Shown: positions 1 through 9,444, counted from the first letter of the stretch. The stretch: 64,000 nucleotides of DNA from Bradyrhizobium arachidis (GCF_015291705.1 NZ_CP030050.1:1922001-1986000); one strand, 5' to 3'. Notes: generated by a model not told the origin, from the letters alone. Numbers and translations: made by a program.

Positions 1-3000
1 CCGTCCTTATACCGGTGCAGTCGGAAGTGAGCGAAGGTAACCTTAGCCGAGATCTTCGCATCAAATAGCGCGTCGGGTAGCGTTAGCAGATCAAGTCCTT
101 GTAGCTCGCGTAGCTGCACCATCTGATCCTGCGCTTCCTGATACTGCTCACGGCCGACCAATTGATACATTCCTCTCGGGCGAAACAGCCAGCCGTCGTC
201 CGTTCCGGGCTGGTTGCCAAAATCGTTGTCATCGTAAGCGAGCACGAAATTGGCCAGTTCCTTGGGATGATTCAGCAAAGAGTTCACGTCGACCGCTGGC
301 TTGTTTGCGGCCAGGAGCCTTGAGTTGTTCTTGTCAATGCGATCGCGCCATTTCTGCGGAAGTTGAGAAACCGCGCTGTAAGAAAAGTTCTCGCTGCTGC
401 GAGTAAAATCGGCGCTGTCGTATGAGACGGATCCTAGAATATAGGCAAGGATACGGGGATCCGTTTCCTCGACACGATCCCATTCCTGCAACAAGGCTTT
501 GACCTGCTCGGCCTGATAATAGGCCATATAGCTCTTGCGATATGGCGGAACGGGTGGAGGGGCCGGCGAATGATCTTTGCGCGATTGACTCAGCTGGTGC
601 TCGTAGGCGGCGACTTTTTCCTGGTATTCCTCATAACCGCGCTGTTGCAACCAATTGCTCTCATAACACGCAAGTAATGGCTGCGGCTTGATCTTTGGAG
701 TTGGTTGATATTCCTTCGCTAGCTCGTCGGCGTAGGCAGCCCGTGCAAGTTTGGCATCCTTCAGCGTTTCAAATGCGGCCGCGACCGATCCATTCAGAAG
801 ATGGAACAACTTCACCTGCAGGCAATCTGCATTGCTCTGCCTTTCGCGGGACTGATCGAAGTCGTCCTTCGGCACGCAGTCCCAAAAGCGACCGCTGCTC
901 AATGAGATGATATCTTCGGTCTTCTGGGACAGTGTCCAGCCGAGTGGAAGGCTATAAAACAAACCTGTTATGTCTGTCCGGCCGAATGTTGGAAAGCGCT
1001 GAACACTGGACGTCATTTCGGCGTCCGGCCGACGGTCGATGCTGGTTGCATGATTGAGGGCCACATAGGTACGGGAGGTCCGCGTGCTTAGAAGCGCGCG
1101 CACCGGCTCCATGAGCTCTCCGAACATGAATGAACCATGATCGCCGAACTGCCCGCTGACCAGGGACAGCAGGTAAATCCTGAATTTCGGCGCATCGGAG
1201 GTGCCCTTGATGGCGTTAAGCTTCTCAATCAGGTCGAGCGCGGTCTCAATCCCAGAGTTCTCCACATATCCGCCGTCCACCAGGCGCGCCTGCGGGTGCG
1301 AGGTTATGCAGTCATTTTTGACTGAGACGGTCGCCGCTGGCGTCACCCACGGAAAACGTGCGCTCGTGAAAGCGGCCGTGCTGAGCGGAATATGCAGCGA
1401 ATGGCTCTTGACCGTTTGGTCCGCCCCAGTGCCCGCACGTTCAAGCGCGGCAAGAACACACAGGTCCGTGTCTTTGGGCTGCAGCGGATCGAAATCAAAG
1501 GGAGAGATGACGGCTCGTTTGCCGCTGCCGGCATCTGTCGTGTTGAACAACAGGGCCGGCATGTTGTTATCGGGCGTCCAATGGGACTGGAAGTCAGCCC
1601 TTAGCAGATTGGATTGATTGCCGCCGCCCTTGTTGCTGCGGAGGACTCTGTCAGCGGCGTTCTCCAACGTGTATTCGAGGAAGCGCGCGCGATCGAAGGC
1701 CGGGATCGCGAGCGGTGAAAACATCTGAGTGAAGTCAGTAAACAGAAAGCCGGCAACCAAAGGCGACAGAAAATCTGTTGTCAGGACGCTTGCTACGCGC
1801 TGCTCAACCGGCCCAGGAGCGTCAATATCTTGGACCCGTCCAACCCCTGCCAGGAAATCCGCGATTTTGGGGCATGTTTTTGCGTCGACGGCATTCGGAT
1901 CAAGGGACGCATTTTCGGCGTGGAGCGCAGCGGCGAAGATTGCCGAACCGACGCTGCCCCCGGACACACCGCTTATCGCAAACAGATGTTGGCGAAATGC
2001 CGGACAGAGATCCTGCATCCGCGCAAGAAACCGCGCCGCATTATTGGCGGCATAGATTCCGCCGCCTTGAGCCGCCACAATGAAGACGGGATATTCGCCG
2101 AGCCTCTTGGCTTCCTCTACCCGCGGTTTTTGTAAAAGCCACTCGCGGAATCCGGCGGCTGCGGACATGCGCGCCTTTTCCGGGGAGCTGTTTGCTTCAG
2201 AGACGTTACGCAGTTCGTGGTCGTCACCTCCCAACAAGGAGGCAAGCAGAAACAACCCGCCAAACACAACAGGAATAAACGGAAACGCAAATCTGATCGT
2301 CAAGAGAGCGAAATGGACCGTAAGACCAAGGACGCAAATCGCAAAGAGAGCGATCACGCCGAACGCTCCGACAAATTGTGCGAGCCTATCAGGCACCATA
2401 AGGAATGCTGCTGTCAACAGCACGATGCCGCCGATCGAGAGCGCGAGAAACCTGTAACGGATGAAGTAAGCGTTATTAGCGCGGCTCGCTAGATCAATCG
2501 AACGATCTCTTGATCCCATTCGCCAAGTAAATGCCACGAAACAGACGAGCATGATTAGCATGGTAACCGCAAGGATGAACAGCACGTTCCTCTCAAACGC
2601 GAGCGCCTGGTCTTGAATGCGGAAGATACTTCCGACTTCCTCGACCTCGCCAACCTTTCGCGCCGGCCGCGAGGCGAATTGACCTGCTGTGGCGGCGATG
2701 ATCGGCAGTGCTCCAAGCAGCACGGGAGCAAGTCTTATATAGAAAGCCAGGCGCGCGGAAGGCTGGGGGATTTGCGGTAGGGATGCAGTCGTGAGCTGAA
2801 ACGCGCTTGCCCAAATCGCTATCGCAATCACGCCCAAGGCAGCGAACTCCTTGAACGTCACCCAACCAAGGTCGTCGGCGGCTATCCGGTAGAGCTCCTG
2901 AATTTGATCCGGCAGGTAAAGCAACACCGAGATAGCTACCGACAGAACAATTATCCATCGAAGGTTGCGCAACAAAGTAAACAGCTGCTCGCGCACAGTC

Positions 3001-3002
3001 AT
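1..3002 (-). CDS. membrane-anchored patatin-like lipase with GH19-like region (C-terminus off window)
   Basis: About 1000 codons stay open from ATG 3002 to the left edge, so the C-terminus is missing. The start has a strong GAGGAGAGG ribosome site. Hydrophobic segments lie near residues 16-30, 52-69, 88-107, 139-159 and 185-257, giving a multi-pass membrane N-terminus. The patatin core follows: glycine-rich AAQGGGIY near 313, nucleophile elbow GVSGGS with Ser347, and DGG with Asp576, the Ser/Asp dyad of patatin-like acyl hydrolases. Residues about 855-960 resemble a GH19 chitinase/lysozyme: a segment around YDSADF (Asp862), then ENFSYS, then RPRGMYQLVGREQY, which matches the family pattern RGRGxIQLTGRxNY. 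The usual HES, carrying the catalytic Glu, reads YDS here. A role in lipid cleavage at a membrane is inferred from the family. The fusion and the altered GH19 site are unusual. Confidence 0.85.
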   Translation of the reverse strand, partial: MTVREQLFTLLRNLRWIIVLSVAISVLLYLPDQIQELYRIAADDLGWVTFKEFAALGVIAIAIWASAFQLTTASLPQIPQPSARLAFYIRLAPVLLGALPIIAATAGQFASRPARKVGEVEEVGSIFRIQDQALAFERNVLFILAVTMLIMLVCFVAFTWRMGSRDRSIDLASRANNAYFIRYRFLALSIGGIVLLTAAFLMVPDRLAQFVGAFGVIALFAICVLGLTVHFALLTIRFAFPFIPVVFGGLFLLASLLGGDDHELRNVSEANSSPEKARMSAAAGFREWLLQKPRVEEAKRLGEYPVFIVAAQGGGIYAANNAARFLARMQDLCPAFRQHLFAISGVSGGSVGSAIFAAALHAENASLDPNAVDAKTCPKIADFLAGVGRVQDIDAPGPVEQRVASVLTTDFLSPLVAGFLFTDFTQMFSPLAIPAFDRARFLEYTLENAADRVLRSNKGGGNQSNLLRADFQSHWTPDNNMPALLFNTTDAGSGKRAVISPFDFDPLQPKDTDLCVLAALERAGTGADQTVKSHSLHIPLSTAAFTSARFPWVTPAATVSVKNDCITSHPQARLVDGGYVENSGIETALDLIEKLNAIKGTSDAPKFRIYLLSLVSGQFGDHGSFMFGELMEPVRALLSTRTSRTYVALNHATSIDRRPDAEMTSSVQRFPTFGRTDITGLFYSLPLGWTLSQKTEDIISLSSGRFWDCVPKDDFDQSRERQSNADCLQVKLFHLLNGSVAAAFETLKDAKLARAAYADELAKEYQPTPKIKPQPLLACYESNWLQQRGYEEYQEKVAAYEHQLSQSRKDHSPAPPPVPPYRKSYMAYYQAEQVKALLQEWDRVEETDPRILAYILGSVSYDSADFTRSSENFSYSAVSQLPQKWRDRIDKNNSRLLAANKPAVDVNSLLNHPKELANFVLAYDDNDFGNQPGTDDGWLFRPRGMYQLVGREQYQEAQDQMVQLRELQGLDLLTLPDALFDAKISAKVTFAHFRLHRYKD

Positions 3003-3750
3003 CGCGTCCTCTCCTCACATATTAATGGAGGTCGCTGGCAAGCCAGAGTGGGCTCGGGTACCAAGCATTCGCGCCAGCTCACATTGAAAGCATTGAGCCC
3101 CAAGCATAGGGGCGACTCGAAACAGATTGAATTACGGTCACGCTCGTAGGTAGCGCGCTTAATATTGTGCACTTCCGTACAGGAGTGGTCCGGGAATGTC
3201 GATATCTTCTACGCGGCGACGGAAGAGTTTTCCTCCGAATGGCCGCGACTTCCGCGTCGTCGCGCAAATCGGTTGCCGACGTATGACTCCCCTTGATGTG
3301 GCTGGCAAAGCCTGATCGCAAACGCTTGGTACGGTCGCCTATCGGAAGAATACGCACTGGCTAGGCAGACGGTGCGAGATGGCCCGCGACAAGCTGCGAC
3401 CGGATGTCTTCGGGAGCGACATCTTGCGGCTTTAAAGCAATGTCCCGCGCTTTTGTTCAGCGTAACTTGGGTTGGAAACGCAAAAAAACGGCGCCGCCGC
3501 TGCTCTAGTCTGTGCGGCTAAGAAGCTTGAGAGCCTGGTGTGTTGCGCGCCCCGCCGAGGGCGTGGCTGACAACAGTCCAGAAACGCGCATACTCGTATC
3601 TCGTTTATTCCTGCGCGTGGCTGCCGTAAGGTGGTCGGCGATTTAAACACTGCATCATGCCATTTCCGCCGGCCGCGATCCGGCGGGAATGGCATTCGTT
3701 GCTTGTTGTGTATTCGTACTTTGTTTCAACAAGTTGCTTTGAGAATAATC
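3003..3750. other. divergent intergenic region
   Basis: This stretch separates the minus-strand patatin-like gene from the plus-strand lipoprotein gene, so it should hold both promoters. I see no convincing gene. Short open frames here lack ribosome sites and family resemblance. Confidence 0.5.
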
Positions 3751-4785
3751 ATGCTGCAAAGGCGGTCTAAGCACCCCGACATTCGCACGAAGATCTTAAG
3801 CCAAGCATGGGGTGAAAGGCGATGGCAGCCGCCGTTGGCCTGCATCGCAACGGTCTTTCTTGCGGGCTGTTCGCTCCATCCTGTCCAACAGGATGTTACC
3901 GGGGTGCGCACGTCTGAGCTTGTGCAATACATTCGTTGCGAAAGCCGGCTGGCAATCCAGGACAAGGCGATTGCACTCTTCCGGAAGGAGGATCTGGCGA
4001 ACCCTTTGATTGATGAGCTCAGCGCTCTCCGCGGAAGACAGTGGCCGTCGAACCTCAGGACTCGTCTAAACGGGATCGAGCAGGTCATTTACGATCGATA
4101 CATCCGGACTGGCATAGCTTATGATTTTTCCTTCGACATTACTGAGGACAACGGCGCTTCCGGCGTCCTCGATCCCGTCAAGTTGTTCACCAATGGGGCC
4201 GCAGGACTCGGCCTGTCGGCAAGCGGCGATTTCAGGCGCGAGAATCTCAGGCATTTCGTTGTGAGTGAGACAGCCGAAGATCTCTTGGAGAATGGCCAGC
4301 TGGAGTGTGGGCCGAGCTACGACTACAAATCATCCAACTACACTTACCCGATCGCAGGAAAGATCGGCATCGACGAACTGGTTTCGACCTTCTTTGAGGT
4401 CAATGAAATCAAGAATTTGTCGCCTGACAAAACGAGCGCGACGATTTTTGCAGATACATTGACATTCACCACGACCATTACAGGATCAGCCTCTCCGCAC
4501 GTTATAGTAGCACCGTCGGGAAACCGGTGGGGATTGGCGAGCGCAGCAAGCCTCGGCATCTCCGGATCGAGAGTGGATAAGCACGCGCTGATCATCGGTC
4601 TGTCGCTCGACACGACGAAACGAACGGCTTCGCGGCAGGCAGCTGCGGCTGCGATCGTGGCTCCTGGGTTGGCGGCTCGGTCCGCCCTTCAAAGATCCAA
4701 TGTACGATCAGCGAATGAGCAGAGTGCGCTGGATGCTGTTACTCAAGCGCGTCTTGACGCTTATTTGGACCGGGCCTTTCGCTAA
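3751..4785 (+). CDS. predicted lipoprotein, copy 1 of a local family
   Basis: ATG 3751 gives 344 residues; the open frame extends upstream only as low-quality sequence. A hydrophobic stretch ends in the lipobox FLAGC with Cys40, so the mature protein is probably a lipid-anchored periplasmic or outer-membrane protein. The 39 residues before the Cys are long for a signal peptide, and a TTG near residue 29 is an alternative start. The mature part is polar with beta-rich stretches such as YDFSFDITEDNGASG and IAGKIGIDELV. It shares order and spacing of these stretches with the lipoprotein at 10130-10963. No catalytic motif is visible and I do not recognise the family. A decayed copy of its 3' end and flank lies at 46193-46462. 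Confidence 0.7.
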   Translation: MLQRRSKHPDIRTKILSQAWGERRWQPPLACIATVFLAGCSLHPVQQDVTGVRTSELVQYIRCESRLAIQDKAIALFRKEDLANPLIDELSALRGRQWPSNLRTRLNGIEQVIYDRYIRTGIAYDFSFDITEDNGASGVLDPVKLFTNGAAGLGLSASGDFRRENLRHFVVSETAEDLLENGQLECGPSYDYKSSNYTYPIAGKIGIDELVSTFFEVNEIKNLSPDKTSATIFADTLTFTTTITGSASPHVIVAPSGNRWGLASAASLGISGSRVDKHALIIGLSLDTTKRTASRQAAAAAIVAPGLAARSALQRSNVRSANEQSALDAVTQARLDAYLDRAFR

Positions 4786-4920
4786 ACCAAGAGCTCTGGC
4801 TGTGCGCGACGGCGGCATCGGATGCAGTCGGCGCTTTGACCGGCACTAAGCGATCGAGTTTGTATCCACTGCGGTTTTGCTGCCTTCATTGCGCCGTGGG
4901 CCCGCGCACTCTTGTGAGAA
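4660..4920 (+). repeat. direct repeat copy 1 (lipoprotein 3' end and flank)
   Basis: About 260 bases covering the last codons of the lipoprotein gene and its downstream flank recur at 46193-46462 in the same orientation with scattered differences; roughly four of five bases agree by eye. Shared stretches include TTCAAAGATCCAATGT, TGGATGCTGTTACTCAAG-type sequence and GTCGGCGCTTTGAC. The similarity stops about 18 bases before the tRNA-Gly fragment. Confidence 0.8.
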
Positions 4921-4937
4921 GTTGCAGCGTCATGAAA

Positions 4938-4975
4938 TTGGGAAGCTGCCGTTCTAACCGTTGAACTACGCCCGC
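4938..4975 (-). pseudogene. 5' half of a tRNA-Gly(CCC)
   Basis: Read on the minus strand, 38 bases match the start of a bacterial tRNA-Gly: acceptor strand GCGGGCG, D-arm GTTC...GAAC, then anticodon stem GCAGC and loop TTCCCAA, giving anticodon CCC. The expected GCTGC closing the anticodon stem is absent, and no T-arm or 3' acceptor strand follows. The break falls directly after the anticodon loop. It is probably a recombination scar or att-site remnant and not a functional tRNA. Confidence 0.65.
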
Positions 4976-5215
4976 ACGAGGCGGCTGTTTTGGTCTCTTA
5001 GGCACCCTACCGACTAGGTGCGACGTCGGTTCTCGGAGGCCTTCAATGGAAAAAGGACAAGCAAAGAACTGAAGTATGACTATGAGTACCGCGAGAACAG
5101 AGACGATAAAACCTGCGAGCTTGGTGCCCTTTTCGTAAGCGCTGTTGCGGGGCCACCTTCCGGATGACGGGGCGATCTGCGAGTCTGCGGTTCGGTTTCG
5201 ACCGTTAGGCTTAGA

Positions 5216-5644
5216 ATGGACACAGTGCATACTGCTATCACGGAGCCAGTGCGGCGGCTTGAGGTCTTCACCGGAGCTGGTCGTCGGCGGAAGTGGAGCG
5301 ACGAGGACAAGGCGCGGATCGTCGCGGAGATCGTGGCGAGTGGCGACTCGGTGTGTTCCGTGGCTCGACGGCATGGATTGTCACCGCAGCAGCTGTTTGG
5401 CTGGCGGCGTCAGTTGCGAGAAGCTGCAGGCGGTCATTCCGAGGCGGACGAAGTACAGTTTGTGCCGGCGGTGGTGGACGCCGCGGTGCCGACGTCGACT
5501 GCTTACCGGGAGCGCAAAGCGGTTCGCAAGCCAGATAGTGGGATCATCGAGATTGAAGTCGAGGGCATCACGATCCGAGCCGGTCGTGGAGCGGACACGG
5601 CGATGATTGCGTCGATCATCCAGGCGCTAAAGGCGAGCCGGTGA
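5216..5644 (+). CDS. tnpA: IS66 family accessory protein TnpA
   Basis: The protein has 142 residues. The N-terminal half carries a helix-turn-helix of the IS3/IS66 type: KWSDEDKARIVAEI, then SVCSVARRHGLSPQQLFGWR. This is the typical first ORF of IS66 elements, thought to help the TnpC transposase bind DNA. Its stop overlaps the GTG start of tnpB (GTGA), which indicates translational coupling. Confidence 0.92.
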   Translation: MDTVHTAITEPVRRLEVFTGAGRRRKWSDEDKARIVAEIVASGDSVCSVARRHGLSPQQLFGWRRQLREAAGGHSEADEVQFVPAVVDAAVPTSTAYRERKAVRKPDSGIIEIEVEGITIRAGRGADTAMIASIIQALKASR

Positions 5645-5997
5645 TCGGTCCGTCAGGCGCGGTCCGGGTGATGGTGGCGACCAAACCGGTAGACTTTCGC
5701 AAGGGCATGGAAGGTCTTGCGACCCTGGTGCGCGAGAGCATGGGTGCAGATCCATTCTCGGGTGCTGTCTATGTGTTCCGAGCCAAGCGGGCTGACCGGA
5801 TCAAGCTGGTGTTCTGGGATGGAACGGGTCTGTGCCTGTTCGCCAAGCGTCTCGAGGATGGGATCTTCCGCTGGCCAAAGATCGAGGACGGCGTGATGCG
5901 TCTGTCGGTGGCGCAATTGTCCGCGCTACTGGAAGGGCTCGACTGGCGACTCGTGCATGAGGCGCGGCAGACGCCGGCGCCAACGCAAGCCGGATAG
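5641..5997 (+). CDS. tnpB: IS66 family accessory protein TnpB
   Basis: The protein has 118 residues and the hallmark TnpB core: RVMVATKPVDFRKGMEGLA near the N-terminus and KLVFWDGTGLCLFAKRLE in the middle. This is the conserved second ORF of IS66 elements. Its start overlaps the end of tnpA. Length matches the family, so it appears intact. Its exact role in transposition is not established. A decayed relative lies on the minus strand near 28.0-28.3 kb. Confidence 0.93.
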   Translation: MIGPSGAVRVMVATKPVDFRKGMEGLATLVRESMGADPFSGAVYVFRAKRADRIKLVFWDGTGLCLFAKRLEDGIFRWPKIEDGVMRLSVAQLSALLEGLDWRLVHEARQTPAPTQAG

Positions 5998-6071
5998 TTG
6001 TTGGCAGCGCTGCGGCGAAGTGAATCAGGGGCATCGAGCGCGTCGCCAGATGGCGGCGAATATGCTCTGAA

Positions 6072-7598
6072 TTGCGTGTGAGCGACGCCCTGCCTAACGA
6101 TCCCGAGACACTGAAAGCGATGCTGCTTGCCGAGCGGTGCGAAAGCGAACGGCTGCGTCAGATCATCAAGGAATTGCAGCGGCATCGCTTTGGCCGTCGG
6201 GCAGAGACGCTGCCCGAAGATCAGATGCTGCTGGGCCTTGAAGACGTCGAGCAGGTCGCCGCGTACAGCGAGACGGCGCATGACGTCAGCGCGCCTGAAG
6301 GCCGTGAGGCGCGGGCTCGCAAGCGCCGCGGCAACCGTGGCGCCTTGCCGGCGCACCTGCCGCGGATTGAGGTCGTCGTCGATATCGACAATAAGACCTG
6401 CCCCTGTTGCCAGGGGGAGTTGCACCGGATCGGCGAGGATAGAAGCGAGCGGCTGGACCTGGTCCCGGCGCAGTTCCGGATCCTCGTGACCCGGCGTCCC
6501 AAATACGCGTGCCGGGCTTGCGAGGACGGTGTCATGCAAGCGCCGGCCCCGGCCCGGCTGGTCGAGGGCGGTCTGCCGACCGAGGCCACCGTCGCGCAGG
6601 TCCTGGTCTCCAAATATGCCGATCACCTGCCACTCTACCGGCAGGCGCAGATTTACGCCCGCCAAGGTATTGAGCTCGATCGTTCGACGCTGGCGGACTG
6701 GGTGGGACAGGCTGCCTTCCACCTGCGTCCGTTGCATGAGCGCCTCCTTGGCAAGCTCAGGCAACGACTAAAGCTGTTCGCCGACGAGACGACGATGCCG
6801 GTTCTCGATCCTGGCCGCGGGCGCACCAAGACCGGTCAACTCTGGGCCTATGCGGCGGACGACCGGCCATGGGACGGTGCCGATCCGCCGGGCGTCGCCT
6901 ATGTCTATGCCCCCGACCGCAAGGCCGACCGACCGATCGCTCATCTGGCAGGCTTCAAGGGGATCCTGCAAGTCGACGGCTATGCCGGCTACAGCAAGCT
7001 CGCTGAACGTGGCGGTGTTCAGCTCGCATTCTGCTGGTCGCATATGCGGCGCAACTTCTACGAACTTGCTGCTCCTGGCCCTGCGCCCATTGCGAGCGAG
7101 GCGCTTCAGCATATCGCCGAGTTCTATGCCATCGAGAAGGACATCCGCGGCCGCAGCGCCGAGGAGCGCCGTCTCGTTCGACAACAGAAAAGCTGGCCGC
7201 TGGCGGAGGCCTTCAAGCGGTGGCTCTGCGCAAAGCTCGCGTTGATCAGCCAAAAGGGCAAACTGGCCGAGGCCATCCGCTATGCGCTCTCGCGCTGGGA
7301 GGGCCTGACGCGCTTCATCGATGATGGTCGTATCGAGCTTGACAACAATGCCGTCGAGCGTTCGATCCGTCCGATCACGCTCAACCGGAAAAATGCTCTG
7401 TTCGCGGGCTCCGACGGCGGTGCCGAGCACTGGGCCATCATCGCATCCCTGATCGAAACCTGTAAGCTGAACGACGTCAATCCGCTTGTCTATCTGACCG
7501 ATGCCCTCACCAGGATCGTCAACGGCCATCCGAATAGCGACATCGATCAGCTGCTTCCGTGGGCCTATTGCCGTCACGACATTAAAGCCGTGGCCTGA
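6072..7598 (+). CDS. tnpC: IS66 family transposase TnpC
   Basis: The protein has 508 residues from TTG 6072; GTG 6078 is an alternative start. The N-terminus is a leucine-zipper-like helix (ETLKAMLLAERCESERL). A zinc-finger-like segment follows with CPCCQGEL and later CRAC. The catalytic domain shows candidate DDE residues in LFADETTM, QVDGYAGY and ELDNNAVERSIR. This is the full IS66 transposase, which cuts and joins the element ends. No frameshift is visible. Confidence 0.95.
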   Translation: MRVSDALPNDPETLKAMLLAERCESERLRQIIKELQRHRFGRRAETLPEDQMLLGLEDVEQVAAYSETAHDVSAPEGREARARKRRGNRGALPAHLPRIEVVVDIDNKTCPCCQGELHRIGEDRSERLDLVPAQFRILVTRRPKYACRACEDGVMQAPAPARLVEGGLPTEATVAQVLVSKYADHLPLYRQAQIYARQGIELDRSTLADWVGQAAFHLRPLHERLLGKLRQRLKLFADETTMPVLDPGRGRTKTGQLWAYAADDRPWDGADPPGVAYVYAPDRKADRPIAHLAGFKGILQVDGYAGYSKLAERGGVQLAFCWSHMRRNFYELAAPGPAPIASEALQHIAEFYAIEKDIRGRSAEERRLVRQQKSWPLAEAFKRWLCAKLALISQKGKLAEAIRYALSRWEGLTRFIDDGRIELDNNAVERSIRPITLNRKNALFAGSDGGAEHWAIIASLIETCKLNDVNPLVYLTDALTRIVNGHPNSDIDQLLPWAYCRHDIKAVA

Positions 7599-7715
7599 GA
7601 ACGACGCTTACCCCTTTTCTGCCAAGCTAGGCGGATTATCGAGCCCGCCTATGGTGCCGCGAAACCGCGCGGTACAGAATTTTTTTGCTGCCGCTTTAGA
7701 GTCGGGCTAGGAAAC

Positions 7716-7751
7716 GATGCAGGGCTGGTCGCTTGAAGCCAGCTCTGCATC
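7716..7751 (-). terminator. hairpin downstream of the sedolisin gene
   Basis: GATGCAGGGCTGG and CCAGCTCTGCATC form a 13-bp stem with one wobble position around a 10-base loop. On the minus strand the stem is followed by GTTTCC, a weak T-rich tail. It lies about 50 bases past the sedolisin stop and probably ends that transcript. Confidence 0.6.
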
Positions 7752-7800
7752 GGTCTCGGAATTGGCAGGTGTGAGCCGGAGCGGCTCCCTCGTGTAGCTT

Positions 7801-9438
7801 CTACGCTGCGACGGATGCCTGCATTGGTGCTTGCGTCAACGCAGCGATCAATTGCTTGACGTCCGGCGCCCCCAAACCGGTGACGCGGTCATAGCCGACC
7901 CCGTCCCTGAATTCGCCATTGCTGCCGGCTGTAATGTCCCGGAAGCAACCAGTGCCGTTGAGTGGGTAAAGCAGCGGATTCAAATAAGGAAGGGCGGGTA
8001 GTCCGGCTTTTTGGCGTGACTCATTGATGAGAGCGCAAAAACCCGCCCAAACCGGCGCAGCCCAGCTTGTTCCACCAATTCCGGTGGGCTGTCCGTGCAG
8101 GACCAGAAACGCTCCTTCATTCGGATCGGCGGCCGCACTGACATCAGGTACCGACCTTTTACTTCCGGTCGGTACGCCTTTGCCTGTTTGCCAGATTGGG
8201 CGGGTGAAGAAGATGCTGTCACCGCCCCCGCTGCCCGGCCAGCCATCCTCTTGAGCAACGGACCCGTCCCCTGGTGCGAGCCTCAAGCTGGTCCCGCCGA
8301 CCGCAACGACTGCCGTATCCGAGGCTGCATATTCCGCCTGAAGCGGGCCGTTTGGGGTTTGCCCGTCGCTGTTCGGATTGGAGCCGGCGTCGCCGCTCGA
8401 CACGAAGACATTTACACCCAATGCAGCGAGTCTGAGGAATTTCTGATGCTGGGTGGCCACTTCGCCGTTTGGGCCTCCCATGAAAGTTTCACCCAGTCCA
8501 AGGCTTATTGACAACTGTCTAAGGCTCGGATCGTTCGATGCGTCCGCAATGATCCGATCGAGGGCCCGATCGAGCGCCACAAACTGAAGTGAACCGGTCG
8601 CGTAGATTTTAATCTTCGCTCCAGGCGCGATTCCGCTGGTCCACGAGACATCCAGCGTCTCCTCTCCCTCGGGGGCGGGCAGATGGCCAGCGCCCACCTT
8701 GATCTTGCCGATCCTTGTCAGGTCGACGGCGATCCCGTTTGCTTTCCAAAACTCAGTGATGTCGTGATCATTTGGGAAAGTGTCTATCAATATCGCAATC
8801 GTCTGGCCAGCGCCGGTGACACCCAACGCGTTCGCATTGTACGCATGGAGAATCTCGGCAACAAGATATGGTGGAGAATTGGCGATATTTGGCGAGGGGA
8901 GCCCGTGCCGATCCAGAGTGACGCGATTGCCGTGCACAAGCTTGCGCGCCATGTGCTTGTGAGCGTGACGGAATGGTTGCAGGCCGATGATAGCATGGAC
9001 GGGTGCGCCGACGGATATGGGGAGGCTCGGCGCATTCTGAGCGGCGGTGTAGGTTATTCCTTGGTTCGTAACCTTCACCATTTGGACGCCCAGGCTTTGT
9101 TCGATCTGACCGACAGTGGCCTTGGCGTATATTCCGGTGTCGCCCGGGCTCTCGCCGACGACGGTGAAACCTTGTTCGGTCAACCAAGATTTGAGCGCGT
9201 CAACGTCGGCCTTTTTGGGTCGGTACTTCTGACTCAATTGCTCGGCAGATAGTACCTCGCCCTCAGCAACACGCTTTTCCAGATCGTCCTTGTCAGGCAT
9301 CTCGAGTGAAAAGAGCAATTCCATCGTCTCATTGCGGGTGTCGCTCCTTGCGTGAGCCACCATTAGACCACTCTTGGTCACTCCGGGCTGGGTGGGCAAT
9401 TCGGTGACGCTATCTGTAAAGACCTTGCGATCGCTCAT
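7801..9438 (-). CDS. sedolisin / kumamolisin-type serine-carboxyl peptidase (S53)
   Basis: The family is secreted or acid-active endopeptidases made as proenzymes. A pro-kumamolisin activation domain covers roughly residues 20-160 (KADVDALKSWLTEQGFTVV and neighbours). The catalytic domain shows the S53 triad: Glu261 and Asp265 in EETLDVSW, Asp352 in VSSGDAGS and Ser460 in GGTSWAAP. Asp503 in FRDIT fits the family calcium site. Numbering is from ATG 9444; ATG 9438 is better placed for the GGGAG ribosome site and is used here. There is no classical signal peptide, as in several bacterial kumamolisins, so its export route is open. All key residues are present and the gene appears functional. A possible tts-box core lies about 330 bases upstream. 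Confidence 0.93.
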   Translation of the reverse strand: MSDRKVFTDSVTELPTQPGVTKSGLMVAHARSDTRNETMELLFSLEMPDKDDLEKRVAEGEVLSAEQLSQKYRPKKADVDALKSWLTEQGFTVVGESPGDTGIYAKATVGQIEQSLGVQMVKVTNQGITYTAAQNAPSLPISVGAPVHAIIGLQPFRHAHKHMARKLVHGNRVTLDRHGLPSPNIANSPPYLVAEILHAYNANALGVTGAGQTIAILIDTFPNDHDITEFWKANGIAVDLTRIGKIKVGAGHLPAPEGEETLDVSWTSGIAPGAKIKIYATGSLQFVALDRALDRIIADASNDPSLRQLSISLGLGETFMGGPNGEVATQHQKFLRLAALGVNVFVSSGDAGSNPNSDGQTPNGPLQAEYAASDTAVVAVGGTSLRLAPGDGSVAQEDGWPGSGGGDSIFFTRPIWQTGKGVPTGSKRSVPDVSAAADPNEGAFLVLHGQPTGIGGTSWAAPVWAGFCALINESRQKAGLPALPYLNPLLYPLNGTGCFRDITAGSNGEFRDGVGYDRVTGLGAPDVKQLIAALTQAPMQASVAA

Positions 9439-9444
9439 GGACAT

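Larger units (their letters stand above)
5135..7611 (+). mobile_element. complete IS66-family insertion sequence with 8-bp target duplication
   Basis: The element begins with GTAAGCG at 5135 and ends with CGCTTAC at 7611, the terminal sequence expected of IS66 elements. The 8 bases before it (5127-5134) and after it (7612-7619) are both CCCTTTTC, an exact target duplication of the size IS66 makes. It carries intact tnpA, tnpB and tnpC. All of this indicates a recent, possibly still mobile insertion of 2477 bp. Confidence 0.95.
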
